The notes beneath the pieces are model-generated. The model made no database searches and had not been told where the DNA came from. It was given only the letters and a program-made list of their open reading frames with translations. The translations under genes were made by a program, and so were the position numbers. A DNA stretch of 35,386 bases from Candidatus Methanoperedens sp. (lineage in GTDB: Archaea; Halobacteriota; Methanosarcinia; Methanosarcinales; Methanoperedenaceae): contig VEPN01000033.1 in assembly GCA_012026835.1 (NCBI GenBank), forward strand, positions 1 through 35,386. Direction: 5' to 3'. Below are positions 7,617 through 15,949 of the stretch, one piece after another (within the stretch, counting starts at the first letter, position 1; each line of letters starts with the position of its first letter).

Positions 7617-7900
7617 GTAAATGCCCCATATGCGATACGCCTATGCACAAAGAACAAAGGGAGATTCAGAAAGGTATCTACGCTCAGGTCGAAGTATGCC
7701 CCAAATGTGAAGACGAGTGGATTGATGAGAAAGAGTACGAAACTTTATATCAAATGTTCACTCGAAAAGCATTTAAGATAGGTGGAAGCCTTGCAATCAG
7801 GATACCTAAAGAACTCGCAAACGTCATAGGCTTAAAAGAAGGCAGCAATGTTAAGTTAGCCATCAAGGATAAAAAATTAGTGATAGAACCGGGATCATAA
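7613..7900 (+). CDS. YgiT-type zinc finger plus AbrB-domain antitoxin
   Basis: 95 residues in two parts. The N-terminal zinc finger has CPIC (about residues 4-7) and CPKC about 30 residues later, the YgiT/MqsA N-terminal type. The C-terminal AbrB/MazE-like DNA-binding strand-swap domain reads FKIGGSLAIRIPKELANVIG. The ATG at 7613 has GGAGG 7 bases upstream and overlaps the toxin stop by ATGA; an ATG at 7586 is less likely. It is predicted to neutralise the DUF4258 protein and repress the operon. Confidence 0.82.
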   Translation: MSKCPICDTPMHKEQREIQKGIYAQVEVCPKCEDEWIDEKEYETLYQMFTRKAFKIGGSLAIRIPKELANVIGLKEGSNVKLAIKDKKLVIEPGS

Positions 7901-8056
7901 TTTTTCATTCGCCGGCTGCTGCGTATCACTTTTTAAACGTTTTTGAAGTGCGCCGCCGCAAAGACACCGTTGCAAGGTCGCTACGGGTACAACTTCAAGC
8001 CTTTCATGAAAAGAAAACCGCGACGCTTTGCAGTTCGCAGGGTCGCCCGACCTCAT
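7895..8056 (-). other. 53-codon repeat-borne ORF covering repeat copy B
   Basis: A minus-strand ATG frame starting SGDPANCKASRFSFHERLEV after two codons and ending near the antitoxin stop on the other strand. It contains CLCGGAL. The frame in repeat copy A aligns with it at protein level, so this may be a carried reading frame of a repeat family rather than an ordinary gene. I recall similar short hypothetical proteins being frequent in ANME-2d annotations but cannot confirm that here. Confidence 0.3.
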
Positions 8057-8071
8057 TGATACGGGCGCGCC
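7993..8071 (+). repeat. 79-bp GC-rich direct repeat, copy B
   Basis: Second copy of the repeat at 7168-7246, same orientation, starting CTTCAAGCCT and ending ACGGGCGCGCC. The distance between the copies is 825 bp, and the toxin-antitoxin pair is the only intact module between them. Confidence 0.75.
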
Positions 8072-8105
8072 TCAAAATGCGGGAACCCCATTCCTAATAC
8101 CATCA

Positions 8106-9304
8106 TCAAGAAACTTCCTCTTTCCCCAAAACCTCCCTCGCAATAATCACCCTCATAATATTCTGTGCCCCTTCAGCCCCGATTATATATGAAGCCACTC
8201 CCCTTAAGCCCCGCTCAAGCCCTGCCTCCTTCGTATAGCCGTATGCCCCGTACCACGTAAGTACATCCTTAATTATATCAAAAGCTGTCGTGGGTGCAAC
8301 AAGTTTGGCGCTGGCAACGGCTTTGTTTATTTCCGCATGGCTGAACCTGCCTTTTTTGTACATCTCATCGAACATCCAGGCAGCTTTATAGACAAGAAGC
8401 CTTGCTGATTCAAGCCTTGTATGATCCTCTGCAAGCTGGAACTGTATTCCCTCAAACCCTGCCAGGGGCATGCCGAACGCTTTCCTCTTTTTTATATGCT
8501 CGATCCCGGATTCTAAAACTTTTTCTGCCGCCGCGCCGATGCATGCTGCTGCCACGAGCGTCCTTGCGCAGTTAAAGCCTTCCATTGCGTAATAAAATCC
8601 GCGGTTCCATTCCCCTATGAGATAATGCCCCGGTATCTCCACATTTTTTATATTTATAGTGCCTGTGGATATCCCTTCCCTGCCCATCTGCTTAAAGATA
8701 CCTGTACTTATTCCGGGTATATCTTTACCGGAAGGTAGCAGAGCGACAGGCCTTTATGCGCAAGTTCGGGGCTCGTTTTAACGATTGTTACATAACCTCC
8801 TCCGTATTTTGCAGCTTCCCTGACCCCGCTTATGAAAATCTTTGCGCCCCTTACGACCAGTTCTTCACCCGTTTTTTCCATGACCGTAGATATTGAAGCA
8901 ATATTTGAGCCCCCGGTCGCTTCGGTTGAAGCTATGCCCAGGAAGGCTTTTCCTTTTGTTACATCAGGCAGGATTTCCTCTCTTGCTCTTTTGCTCCCGT
9001 ACCTGTCCATCAGGAAACCCCAGCCTGCCTCTACAAGATAATAAACAGCAGTGGCCATACTGATATCGGCTCTTGCTATCTCCCCGGCCGCAATAGCTGC
9101 CGTAATAAAATCTGCTCCCCGGCCGCCGTATTCTTCTCTTATGGTTATGCCAAGAAGGCCAAAAGCTGCCATATCTTCCAGGACTTCATGCGGGATCTCT
9201 CCTTTCTCATCGATTTCACGGGCACGAGGCGCAAGTTTTTTTTCGCAGAACTCTCTTACAGACGTTTTAAAAAGTTCCTGTTCTTCGGTAAATGAAAAAT
9301 CCAT
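8106..9304 (-). pseudogene. acyl-CoA dehydrogenase split by a -1 frameshift
   Basis: Two frames together encode one acyl-CoA dehydrogenase of about 400 residues (FAD enzyme making 2-enoyl-CoA, electrons to ETF). The N-terminal half (9304 to the stop at 8708) has FTEEQELFKTSVREF, LLGITIREEYGG and the FAD/substrate block FLGIASTEATGGSN. The C-terminal half (8106 to about 8735) resumes with DIPGISTGIFKQMGREGIST and has RKAFGMPLAGFEGIQF. The tail GAEGAQNIMR aligns with the usual YEGTSEIQR and keeps the likely catalytic glutamate. Shifting back one base at AAAG (8723-8726) restores a continuous protein. ATG 9304 follows GGGG. The break could be a mutation, a sequencing error or, less likely, programmed slippage. 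Confidence 0.85.
8859..8884 (-). repeat. 26-bp segment duplicated at 2617-2642
   Basis: Coding segment of the acyl-CoA dehydrogenase (VMEKTGEEL) identical over 26 bases to the sequence just behind the flavoprotein gene. See the entry at 2617. Confidence 0.7.
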
Positions 9305-9316
9305 GTTTTCCCCCAT

Positions 9317-9586
9317 TTATGTTATTTCACTGGTTGTTGATTAAGTTATCCCCTGGCCGTTTATTATCGGTGATTGCCAAAACCTTCCCAAGATACCTGG
9401 TAACTTTTTTTGTCTTATTATGTCAAATAGGCAACTGAAGGAAGAATTCTATTTTATCGTAAATACTATTGTTTATAAATCGAATATACCCGTTTAGGAA
9501 ATCTTGGTTAGCTCCTTCCGCAATAAAGGATTTTATCCGACATGCTTTTCATCTTTTCCTCACGATCGTTGTTCATTCCCCTCTCT
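9317..9586. other. gene-poor gap between the acyl-CoA dehydrogenase and dph2
   Basis: About 270 bases AT-rich near the dehydrogenase start. A TATA-like TTTATAAAC on the minus strand near 9470 could serve the dehydrogenase with a long leader. I see no coding frame with protein-like composition. Confidence 0.4.
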
Positions 9587-10564
9587 TTACTTTTCTTCCA
9601 ATATCTCATCCATCCCAGCATTCCCCCATTCCTTCTCCCCCATCACGACCTCAAATTCCTGCGGGGTCAGGACAGGCACATGGAATCTTTCTGCATCATC
9701 AATCGTTATCCTCGGACATGCAGTATTCACATATGCATCTGCCTTAAAAGCCAGCAATTGCTCAGGTGTAACAAGATCCATCAAAACAATATATCCTTTT
9801 TTACTGTGTTTATTAGCCATTTCCCTGAGCCTTAATGCAAGTTCCATCCTATGCTGCCCGCTTTTTGAGGAAACGATAATACCGAAAACCTCTGCATCCA
9901 TTGCCTTAGCGATATATCCGCTGCGCTTGCGCAGGAACTTCTCAGGGGCCACTTCAACTGCCCGGTTCATGTAAGGGTCAGCAGCTATCACTCTTTTTCG
10001 TGTGGCGATCGCAACTCCAAGGGGATGGAAAATCCCGCCCCCGATATAGAGATACTCATCGCAATCGATCCGCGCCGCCGAAAAATTGCATCCCAGAACC
10101 TGGCCAGGATAGCAGGTTCTCAAATCCCCTTTCCCGATAACACTTTCTTTCCCGTTTTCCCTCAGGAACAGGGAGACTTCTTCTAATTTATGGACATGCT
10201 GTACTGTGGTAATAAGGCCAATCCTATCGTTTTTTAACATTTCAAGGGCCTTTTTGACCGCTGGCGTAACGTCAATGTCCGAGCGCGCTTCTATAAAGAC
10301 CACATTATCATATTCCCCTATCTTTGCATGCCCGAAGTGAAAGAGTATATCCACCCTGCCTGCAAGTGTGAGATCAACATCGCATGCCCCAAAACATGGG
10401 TTCCCGGAAATGATAACTTTTGTTCCCGTTTTTTCCTCAAGCAAAGCTGCAACATTTATTGCCTGCCTTTTTAAACCCTCAGGGAACTGGAGCCCTGCTT
10501 TCCTACAATCCTTATCCTTTATGATTTTTATTACACGTTCCAGGTTAAAATCAAACTGTTCCAT
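9587..10564 (-). CDS. dph2: 2-(3-amino-3-carboxypropyl)histidine synthase, diphthamide step 1
   Basis: 325 residues, the length of archaeal Dph2. This radical-SAM-like enzyme binds a [4Fe-4S] cluster, cleaves SAM at the methionine Cgamma-S bond and transfers 3-amino-3-carboxypropyl to the conserved histidine of elongation factor 2. The three cluster cysteines are visible as Cys57 (GNPCFGACD), Cys159 (YPGQVLGC) and Cys283 (VNTACPRI), close to the known archaeal spacing. The ATG overlaps the stop of the upstream methyltransferase gene by one base (TAATG), so the pair is translationally coupled. Confidence 0.96.
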   Translation of the reverse strand: MEQFDFNLERVIKIIKDKDCRKAGLQFPEGLKRQAINVAALLEEKTGTKVIISGNPCFGACDVDLTLAGRVDILFHFGHAKIGEYDNVVFIEARSDIDVTPAVKKALEMLKNDRIGLITTVQHVHKLEEVSLFLRENGKESVIGKGDLRTCYPGQVLGCNFSAARIDCDEYLYIGGGIFHPLGVAIATRKRVIAADPYMNRAVEVAPEKFLRKRSGYIAKAMDAEVFGIIVSSKSGQHRMELALRLREMANKHSKKGYIVLMDLVTPEQLLAFKADAYVNTACPRITIDDAERFHVPVLTPQEFEVVMGEKEWGNAGMDEILEEK

Positions 10565-11211
10565 TACAATTTCCTTGCGATTATATACGCTTCTTTTTTT
10601 GGAGATTCCATTATTTCGATGATTTCAAGTCCGAGAGAAGATAGCTTTCTGAGTATTGGCTCTCTATCCCTATTTTTGGGCAGTTTTACGACCTGCAAGA
10701 GAGAACCCCCTTTCTTTAAGGCAGGCAGCACATTCCCAACCGCTTTAACAGAAGACAGGGGGCTTACTGTGATGTCGATGATTAACACATCGAATTTTTC
10801 CTCATCAAAAGGCATTGCGAACACATCCCCGAATTCCACGGTCACGTTGGGATGTTCATGAGCAATCCTTCCAAGCTCTGATCTGAACTCATGGCTGAAC
10901 TCGATACCGTGGACATGCGAAGCAATCCCTGAAGCGAACATGAGAAAGCCCCCTGCGCTTGAACCAATGTCCAGCACTGCATCGCCTTTCCTGATAATAT
11001 TCGTTTTTTCCTGGATTTCCTTAAGTTTCCAGTAGCCAGCGGGCTTATCCAGCCCGTCTGTTATCTCAACTGTATCAGAGTATGCAACATCATGAGATGG
11101 TTTGATGATTACCCCGCCATTGACCTTCACATACCCTCCGGTAATGGCGCGTTTTGCGCGCCCCCGCGAACCAAGATTACCGATCCCTACAAGATAGGAG
11201 TCAAGCCTCAT
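10564..11211 (-). CDS. S4-domain plus FtsJ-like SAM-dependent RNA methyltransferase (TlyA-like)
   Basis: 215 residues. The first 50 form an S4 RNA-binding domain ([11 protein letters not shown], then [17 protein letters not shown]). A class I methyltransferase follows, with SAM loop [18 protein letters not shown] and later FDVLIIDIT and [12 protein letters not shown]. The architecture matches TlyA/YtxC-like rRNA 2'-O-methyltransferases, though a methyl target cannot be assigned. It is coupled to dph2, which fits a shared theme of translation-apparatus modification. The next upstream feature is the divergent tRNA-Ser. Confidence 0.85.
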   Translation of the reverse strand: MRLDSYLVGIGNLGSRGRAKRAITGGYVKVNGGVIIKPSHDVAYSDTVEITDGLDKPAGYWKLKEIQEKTNIIRKGDAVLDIGSSAGGFLMFASGIASHVHGIEFSHEFRSELGRIAHEHPNVTVEFGDVFAMPFDEEKFDVLIIDITVSPLSSVKAVGNVLPALKKGGSLLQVVKLPKNRDREPILRKLSSLGLEIIEIMESPKKEAYIIARKL

Positions 11212-11300
11212 AAATGTTAAATGTTAGATGCCAAACGCTAAATTTCTTAAATTATATTGTATTATCTTTATTGATTTTCCAAAGCTTAATAGCTAACGAA

Positions 11301-11310
11301 CTATATTAAA
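11301..11310 (+). promoter_or_regulatory. TATA-like box of tRNA-Ser
   Basis: CTATATTAAA lies about 12-20 bases before the mature tRNA 5' end, in the position expected for an archaeal tRNA promoter with a short leader. Confidence 0.5.
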
Positions 11311-11321
11311 AGCATACCTGT

Positions 11322-11407
11322 GCCGAGGTGGCAGAGCGGACTAACGCGGCAGGCTCGAGACCTGTTTTACCTTCTGGTAAGCTAGGGTTCAAATCCCTAC
11401 CTCGGCG
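11322..11407 (+). tRNA. tRNA-Ser (anticodon CGA)
   Basis: A perfect 7-bp acceptor stem (GCCGAGG with CCTCGGC) and discriminator G. The anticodon loop CTCGAGA gives anticodon CGA, reading UCG serine codons. The T arm is TAGGG-TTCAAAT-CCCTA. A long variable arm (TACCTTCTGGTA stem-loop) marks it as a class II tRNA, as expected for serine. CCA is not encoded. It lies just upstream of a tyrosine recombinase, and tRNA genes are common integration targets, but I find no second copy of its 3' end in the window. Confidence 0.95.
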
Positions 11408-11489
11408 TCACAATTTTTGTTTAACGCCCTTCTTAGTATGAATCTTTTTTTGGCAGTGCATTTTCACTTTCACATATACTTGGCTGTGG

Positions 11490-11498
11490 ATTATATAC
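11490..11498 (+). promoter_or_regulatory. TATA box of the recombinase gene
   Basis: ATTATATAC lies 26-34 bases before the ATG at 11524. The predicted transcript would have almost no leader beyond the GGTGG ribosome binding site. Confidence 0.5.
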
Positions 11499-11523
11499 TC
11501 AAGAGTAAAGGTGGTAGTTGACA

Positions 11524-12720
11524 ATGGACATACATGATTACAAGAAGAGATTGGAAAAAGTAGAAAAAAAGATCGGAAATTCAATTATTAGTGAGAGAAA
11601 TAAGAAAATTATATTCGATTATGAAAAACAAATGTTCATAAGAGAGTTCAGTATAGCTAGAATAGAAAGATGCATTTCTATTATCGGGATAATAAGCGAA
11701 AAATTAAATAAAGACCTTGATCTTTTGGAAAAAGAAGATATTGAAGAATCTTTGCAGTGGATTCAGCGCAGAGACTTAACAGACTGGACGAAATACACAT
11801 ACAAGCAGGTTTTTAAGACTTTTCTTAAGAAATCAGGGAAAAACGATCTAGCCAGCTTGATAGTTTTGAAATCGGTAAGAAATAAAATACCTGATATTTT
11901 TACCAGGCAAGAGATATTAAAAATGATAGAATTTGCACGGCATCCGATGGACAGGGCTCTCATAGCTGCGCTTTATGAAACTGGCTGCAGAATAGGTGAG
12001 ATGGCGAGTTTACAAATTAAAAATGTTCATTTTGATAATTACGGCGCAATTTTAATTGTGGATGGAAAAACAGGCATGAGACGTATAAGGGTCATATTCT
12101 CTGCTCCATATTTGAGTGCCTGGTTAGAGATGCATCCACAAAAATTAGATCCTGCCGCTCCTTTCTGGATTAGATTTGGGAAAAATGGAAGAACCAATGG
12201 ATTGGAAGGAGATATCTGCGAACAACTAATGTATCCTGCAATCACCATGCGAATAAAAAGAATCGCAAAAAAGGCAGGAATTAGAAAACGTGTATATAAT
12301 CACCTTTTCAGGCATACAAGTGCTACTGAAAAATCCGAAATACTGACAAGTGCACAAATGTGCGAGTATTACGGCTGGACACAGGGATCCAAGATGACTC
12401 AAATATATGTCCATCTTTCAGGGAGGAACATGGATGATACACTTCTCAAGGCATACGGCATCACAAAAGAGAATACACCGAAAGAAAAAGACCTCAAGCC
12501 CATCCAATGCCCCCGATGTGGTACAATAAATGGGGCTACTGGCAAGTTCTGCTATAAATGCGGTGCTGCGCTGGATCTTGTTACAGCCGTTAATGTTGAT
12601 AAAGAGCGTGCGTCACTCACTATGGAACTCATGGATTTGATACGGCGGGAACCGGCTCTTCTGGAGCTGTTAAAAGGGCATATAGAAGCCAGAAATGAAA
12701 CAGAAAAAATAAAGAAATAA
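11524..12720 (+). CDS. tyrosine recombinase/integrase with C-terminal zinc ribbon
   Basis: 398 residues. An N-terminal SAM-like core-binding domain (to about 115) precedes the catalytic domain. The expected residues are present: Arg156 (ETGCRIGEM), Lys182 in the beta-hairpin, His260-x-x-Arg263 (HLFRH), Trp285 where many relatives have His, and nucleophile Tyr295 (MTQIYVHLS). A zinc ribbon (CPRCGTINGATGKFCYKCG, about 326-344) follows, a feature of archaeal XerA/integrase-like proteins. ATG 11524 is chosen over TTG 11518 by the GGTGG spacing. Next to tRNA-Ser and followed by ORC1/Cdc6, it is probably the integrase of an inserted replicon. Confidence 0.92.
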   Translation: MDIHDYKKRLEKVEKKIGNSIISERNKKIIFDYEKQMFIREFSIARIERCISIIGIISEKLNKDLDLLEKEDIEESLQWIQRRDLTDWTKYTYKQVFKTFLKKSGKNDLASLIVLKSVRNKIPDIFTRQEILKMIEFARHPMDRALIAALYETGCRIGEMASLQIKNVHFDNYGAILIVDGKTGMRRIRVIFSAPYLSAWLEMHPQKLDPAAPFWIRFGKNGRTNGLEGDICEQLMYPAITMRIKRIAKKAGIRKRVYNHLFRHTSATEKSEILTSAQMCEYYGWTQGSKMTQIYVHLSGRNMDDTLLKAYGITKENTPKEKDLKPIQCPRCGTINGATGKFCYKCGAALDLVTAVNVDKERASLTMELMDLIRREPALLELLKGHIEARNETEKIKK

Positions 12721-12840
12721 TTCAATACAAGAACACTTTCACCACGCTATAGTAATAATTAATATAAAGCAAAATGATTCTCAACAAATCAAAAATGCGC
12801 ATCTGAACAGTTAATAAAAATATGCGCCAGGATGTGAACA

Positions 12841-13926
12841 ATGAAAAATTTTCTGACATGGGAGCAGACGCTCTTCAAAGATAGGGATATATTTGATTCC
12901 GGGTATGTCCCTGATCAGTTTCTTTATCGAGAAGCCCAAATGAAAAGCATAGGTTATGCTATTGCGCCCGGAATAGAAGGTAAGCAACCACAGAATGTAG
13001 TATGCGTTGGTCCCCCCGGAACGGGGAAGACCACATCATTCAAAAAGATCATTGAACAGGCAGAGCAAGTATCTCCTTCAAACCTCATTCTGGCTTATAT
13101 CAATTGCAGGTATACACAAACACATTACTCAGTTCTTGCCGAGGTTTACAAACAGATCACGGGAATAGAACCTCCAACATCAGGAATAGCAATGAAAAAA
13201 GTATATGAAAAGATAGCACGAACTCTCGTGACCAAGAATAAGAGTATGTTTGTGATACTGGATGATGCAGATTTTCTGATTTCAAGGAAAATTTTCCATG
13301 ATATAGTGAATAATTTTCTAAGACTTCATGAGGAGTATCCCCTTTCTATTGGTCTAAGCACGGTACACAGCACCCAATATCCATTACTTGATGATGGACT
13401 CACTTCGGTATTTATACCCACAATAATAAAATTTCCATCATATAGCTGGGATGAAATCTTTGATATCCTGAATAAGCGAGCAAAGATTGGATTATACCCG
13501 AATGTTGTGAAAAACGAAATTTTAGAAAAAATCACTGACTATGCTGTATCAAAAGGAGATATCAGGTTTGGAATTGATCTCCTGAAACGTTCAGTTATTA
13601 GCGCCGAAAAGCGTTCATCTACTTTTGCAGAGCTCACCGATGTGGATAATGCACTTATCGAAGCCTCAAATGAAAGGATGAAAAAATATCTAAATGCAAT
13701 CACGGATTCGGAAATGGCACTTCTAAACTTAGCCTCAGACATGGGAACATCCCAAGCTGGCGATCTATTTTGTGCTTTCAGCAAACGTACCAGAAAAGGA
13801 TATACTACATTTCATAAATCGCTAAACAAGTTAGTCGATGCTAAATTGGTCGATTCACACATTGAAAACCGGGGTAAAAATGGAAGAACACGAATAATAA
13901 CCGCAAAACAGCTATCAACGTGCTGA
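12841..13926 (+). CDS. ORC1/Cdc6-family replication initiator-like AAA+ ATPase
   Basis: 361 residues, somewhat shorter than chromosomal archaeal Cdc6. Walker A is GPPGTGKT (57-64), Walker B is FVILDDAD (137-144), and the sensor-2 region is SKGDIRFGIDLLKRSV. A C-terminal winged-helix domain (about 280-361) contains TFHKSLNKLVDAKLVDS. Such proteins bind origin recognition boxes and load MCM. Divergent copies beside integrases usually belong to integrated plasmids or viruses, which is how I read this one. No clear origin boxes are seen in the 120-bp gap before it, only an imperfect repeated AAAAATGCGC / AAAAATATGCGC at 12791-12827. Confidence 0.9.
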   Translation: MKNFLTWEQTLFKDRDIFDSGYVPDQFLYREAQMKSIGYAIAPGIEGKQPQNVVCVGPPGTGKTTSFKKIIEQAEQVSPSNLILAYINCRYTQTHYSVLAEVYKQITGIEPPTSGIAMKKVYEKIARTLVTKNKSMFVILDDADFLISRKIFHDIVNNFLRLHEEYPLSIGLSTVHSTQYPLLDDGLTSVFIPTIIKFPSYSWDEIFDILNKRAKIGLYPNVVKNEILEKITDYAVSKGDIRFGIDLLKRSVISAEKRSSTFAELTDVDNALIEASNERMKKYLNAITDSEMALLNLASDMGTSQAGDLFCAFSKRTRKGYTTFHKSLNKLVDAKLVDSHIENRGKNGRTRIITAKQLSTC

Positions 13927-13969
13927 TAGCCAGCAGTTCATGAAGTGCTGTCAAGTCTTCGGTTGTTAA

Positions 13970-14209
13970 AAGGAAAGGGCTACTTTAAGAAAGGCAACTG
14001 CGTATGATTTACTTAATATTATAATATTAGCAACCGATAACTTTACAGAACCTTCCCTCATCAATGACTGCAATGCAGTGCTTTGCAGCAGGATCGACGG
14101 AGGCGCGGCTGAAGGATTGCTCAGCAGGGGAATAGAACCTGTTGAAGCTCCCGGATTTATTGAGGAAAATGTCCTTGCTTATGGCAGGTACAGGTTGAAA
14201 GAATCGTAG
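13970..14209 (+). pseudogene. 3' fragment of a NifX/NifB-type cofactor-binding domain gene
   Basis: A frame without start codon runs from after an in-frame TAA (13967-13969) to TAG 14207-14209. The part from about 14030 reads TDNFTEPSLINDCNAVLCSR, then IDGGAAEGLLSRGIEPVEAP and a short basic end. It matches the second half of the dinitrogenase iron-molybdenum cofactor biosynthesis (NifX/NafY/NifB C-terminal) domain, where a cysteine-containing strand is followed by RIGGGAAEAL and GI-P. The first half is missing, and the integrase/Cdc6 genes lie exactly there. It is probably a gene cut by insertion or deletion. Positions 14210-14388 hold no recognisable gene. Confidence 0.65.
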
Positions 14210-14388
14210 ATCAGCATGGGATGTAAAGTCTAAGTTCCTGTTTTTTTATAATTTTAAACCAAAACCGCCTTGAAGAAGGAAAGTATAATTTTTACTTGAA
14301 ATAATGTGGGCAGAATTAGTTCACCATTTCATACATGTATGTGAAAAGATTGTAGTAAGACGAGTACGGACTATAATAGGCGGAGAGT

Positions 14389-14880
14389 ATGGCCGATAAA
14401 ATTACTTTTACCATATCACGAAGAAAGTTTGCTGAAATTCTAATTGGTTTAGTTTCATTATTTTTTGCATCCGGAACTGTAGCTACGATATTGAAATATT
14501 TATGGCCGGAAACTGTAAAAGCTGCTTCAAGTGAAGTAAGAATAGCTTCAGTGGACGAGGTTACAACTGGAACTGCCAAAAAGTTTATGTTCAATGGCAA
14601 AGCAGCCGTCCTTTTAAAAATGCCCGCTGGTTTCAGGGCCTTTGGGGCTGTATGCACGCACCTTGGTTGTATCGCTTATTGGAAACCGGATGAGAATCTT
14701 ATTTTCTGTCCCTGCCATTTAGGCAGGTTTGATCCAAATACAGGGTCTGTCATCTCAGGACCACCGCCATCTCCTTTGCCTGCTATTGATATTACTGTAA
14801 AAGAGGGTGCAGTATATGCTCTCAGGTGGAAAGACCCGGATTATGTGAGATCCATCTCATTCTATGCCGGTGCGGCATGA
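14389..14880 (+). CDS. Rieske [2Fe-2S] protein, membrane-anchored
   Basis: 163 residues. The N terminus has a twin-arginine-like SRRKF (10-14) and a hydrophobic anchor (15-37), so the soluble domain lies outside the cytoplasmic membrane. Cluster ligands are Cys89/His91 (CTHLGC) and Cys107/His110 (CPCHLGRF). Cys94 and Cys109 can form the disulfide of high-potential bc1-type Rieske proteins. GGAG precedes the ATG. It overlaps the upstream end of the following ferredoxin frame and is probably co-transcribed with it. No cytochrome b gene is adjacent, so the complex it serves must be encoded elsewhere. Confidence 0.93.
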   Translation: MADKITFTISRRKFAEILIGLVSLFFASGTVATILKYLWPETVKAASSEVRIASVDEVTTGTAKKFMFNGKAAVLLKMPAGFRAFGAVCTHLGCIAYWKPDENLIFCPCHLGRFDPNTGSVISGPPPSPLPAIDITVKEGAVYALRWKDPDYVRSISFYAGAA

Positions 14881-14896
14881 GGCGATATGTGAAAAA

Positions 14897-15706
14897 ATGA
14901 ACATATCAAGAAGAGAATTTACCAAGATTGGATGCAAGATAATAATAGGAGCTGCTACGGGTACCGTTATTATCAGATCCTTTTTTAAAAACGGCATTGC
15001 AGCTGAGAACCCGGCCGATGGGGAAAAATATGATTGGAATGAACATTATTGGGGGTTTGTGGTTGATAACAATAAATGCATAGGCTGCGGCAGGTGTGCA
15101 AATGCATGCAAACTTGAAAACCATGTCCCTTTTGACGAACCATGGTACAGGACATGGGTCGAAAGATATCGAATCAAAAAGGACGGAGAAACAAAAATCG
15201 ACTCGCCCGATGGAGGTATAAATGGATATAATGATGATCTCCCTGCCGAGGATATAAAAAAGGCATTCTATGTTCCAAAATTATGTAATCATTGCGATAA
15301 TCCTCCATGTGTTCAGGTTTGTCCGGTGGGTGCGACGTATTTAACAAATGACGGGGTTGTTCTTGTGGATTATGATTACTGTATAGGCTGTCGGTATTGT
15401 ATCCAGGCATGTCCTTATGGCGCCAGATACTTTAACTCAAAAGAGAGCCCACATCACAAACCTCACCCAAATTTAGGCGGTGGCGTTGCTGATAAATGCA
15501 CATGGTGCTATCACAGGATTACCAGGGGCCTTTTGCCTGCCTGTGTTCAGGCATGCCCGGTCGGAGCAAGGGTATTCGGAGATTTGAAAGATCCTGATAG
15601 CGCAGTCAATAAAATACTGGATAAAGAGAGAATCAATGTTCTTAAACCCGACCTGGGAACAAGGCCGAAGGTATATTATGTCGGTCTGGACAGGGAAGTG
15701 CGATGA
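14897..15706 (+). CDS. Tat-exported ferredoxin with four [4Fe-4S] motifs (DmsB/NrfC/HybA type)
   Basis: 269 residues. The Tat signal is SRREF at residues 4-8 followed by a hydrophobic stretch. Four cysteine groups follow: CIGCGRCANACK, CNHCDNPPCVQVCP, CIGCRYCIQACP and CTWCYHRITRGLLPACVQACP. The arrangement is that of electron-transfer subunits of molybdopterin oxidoreductases and related membrane complexes. The ATG at 14897 is chosen because the Tat motif follows directly; an in-frame ATG at 14864 adds residues that would bury the signal. Its partner here is the Rieske protein just upstream. A catalytic subunit and NrfD-type anchor are absent. Confidence 0.92.
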   Translation: MNISRREFTKIGCKIIIGAATGTVIIRSFFKNGIAAENPADGEKYDWNEHYWGFVVDNNKCIGCGRCANACKLENHVPFDEPWYRTWVERYRIKKDGETKIDSPDGGINGYNDDLPAEDIKKAFYVPKLCNHCDNPPCVQVCPVGATYLTNDGVVLVDYDYCIGCRYCIQACPYGARYFNSKESPHHKPHPNLGGGVADKCTWCYHRITRGLLPACVQACPVGARVFGDLKDPDSAVNKILDKERINVLKPDLGTRPKVYYVGLDREVR

Positions 15707-15739
15707 TTTAGAAGTTTATCTAGCTCCCTCTTTTTACTC

Positions 15740-15838
15740 TTACTTATACATCAACCAAAAAATAGCCAGGCCCAGAAATGCAAAAAATATGAACATGAAA
15801 AAAAACACAAGCATCATTTCTTTGTTTTTATCTTGCAT
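15740..15838 (-). CDS. 32-residue single-span membrane microprotein
   Basis: A minus-strand ATG frame has a polar start (MQDKNKEMM), a very hydrophobic span (LVFFFMFIFFAFLGLAIFWL) and a short basic end (MYK). It lies between the ATP-cone nuclease gene and the end of the ferredoxin gene. Size and shape resemble small subunits of membrane oxidoreductases, but I recognise no family. No strong ribosome binding site is seen. Confidence 0.5.
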   Translation of the reverse strand: MQDKNKEMMLVFFFMFIFFAFLGLAIFWLMYK

Positions 15839-15949
15839 AGCTAATCATCTAATGAAAAAAGGGTCTTGTTTTTTAATGCTGTTTTTGGTTTAAATTTTAA
15901 AAATTTCAAACAATCGCGCTTCTTGATTCAGCATAAAAATATGCCAGAC

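Noticed and set aside
8708-8740. Programmed frameshift in the acyl-CoA dehydrogenase
   Set aside because: No canonical slippery heptamer and no clear downstream stimulatory structure; mutation or sequencing error is simpler, although AAAG slippage cannot be excluded.
12721-12840. Origin of replication next to ORC1/Cdc6
   Set aside because: Only one imperfect short repeat is visible; no origin recognition box pairs or long AT-rich unwinding stretch.
11322-14388. Attachment-site duplication of the tRNA-Ser 3' end
   Set aside because: I looked for repeats of GGGTTCAAATCCC and CCTCGGCG downstream and found none in the window.
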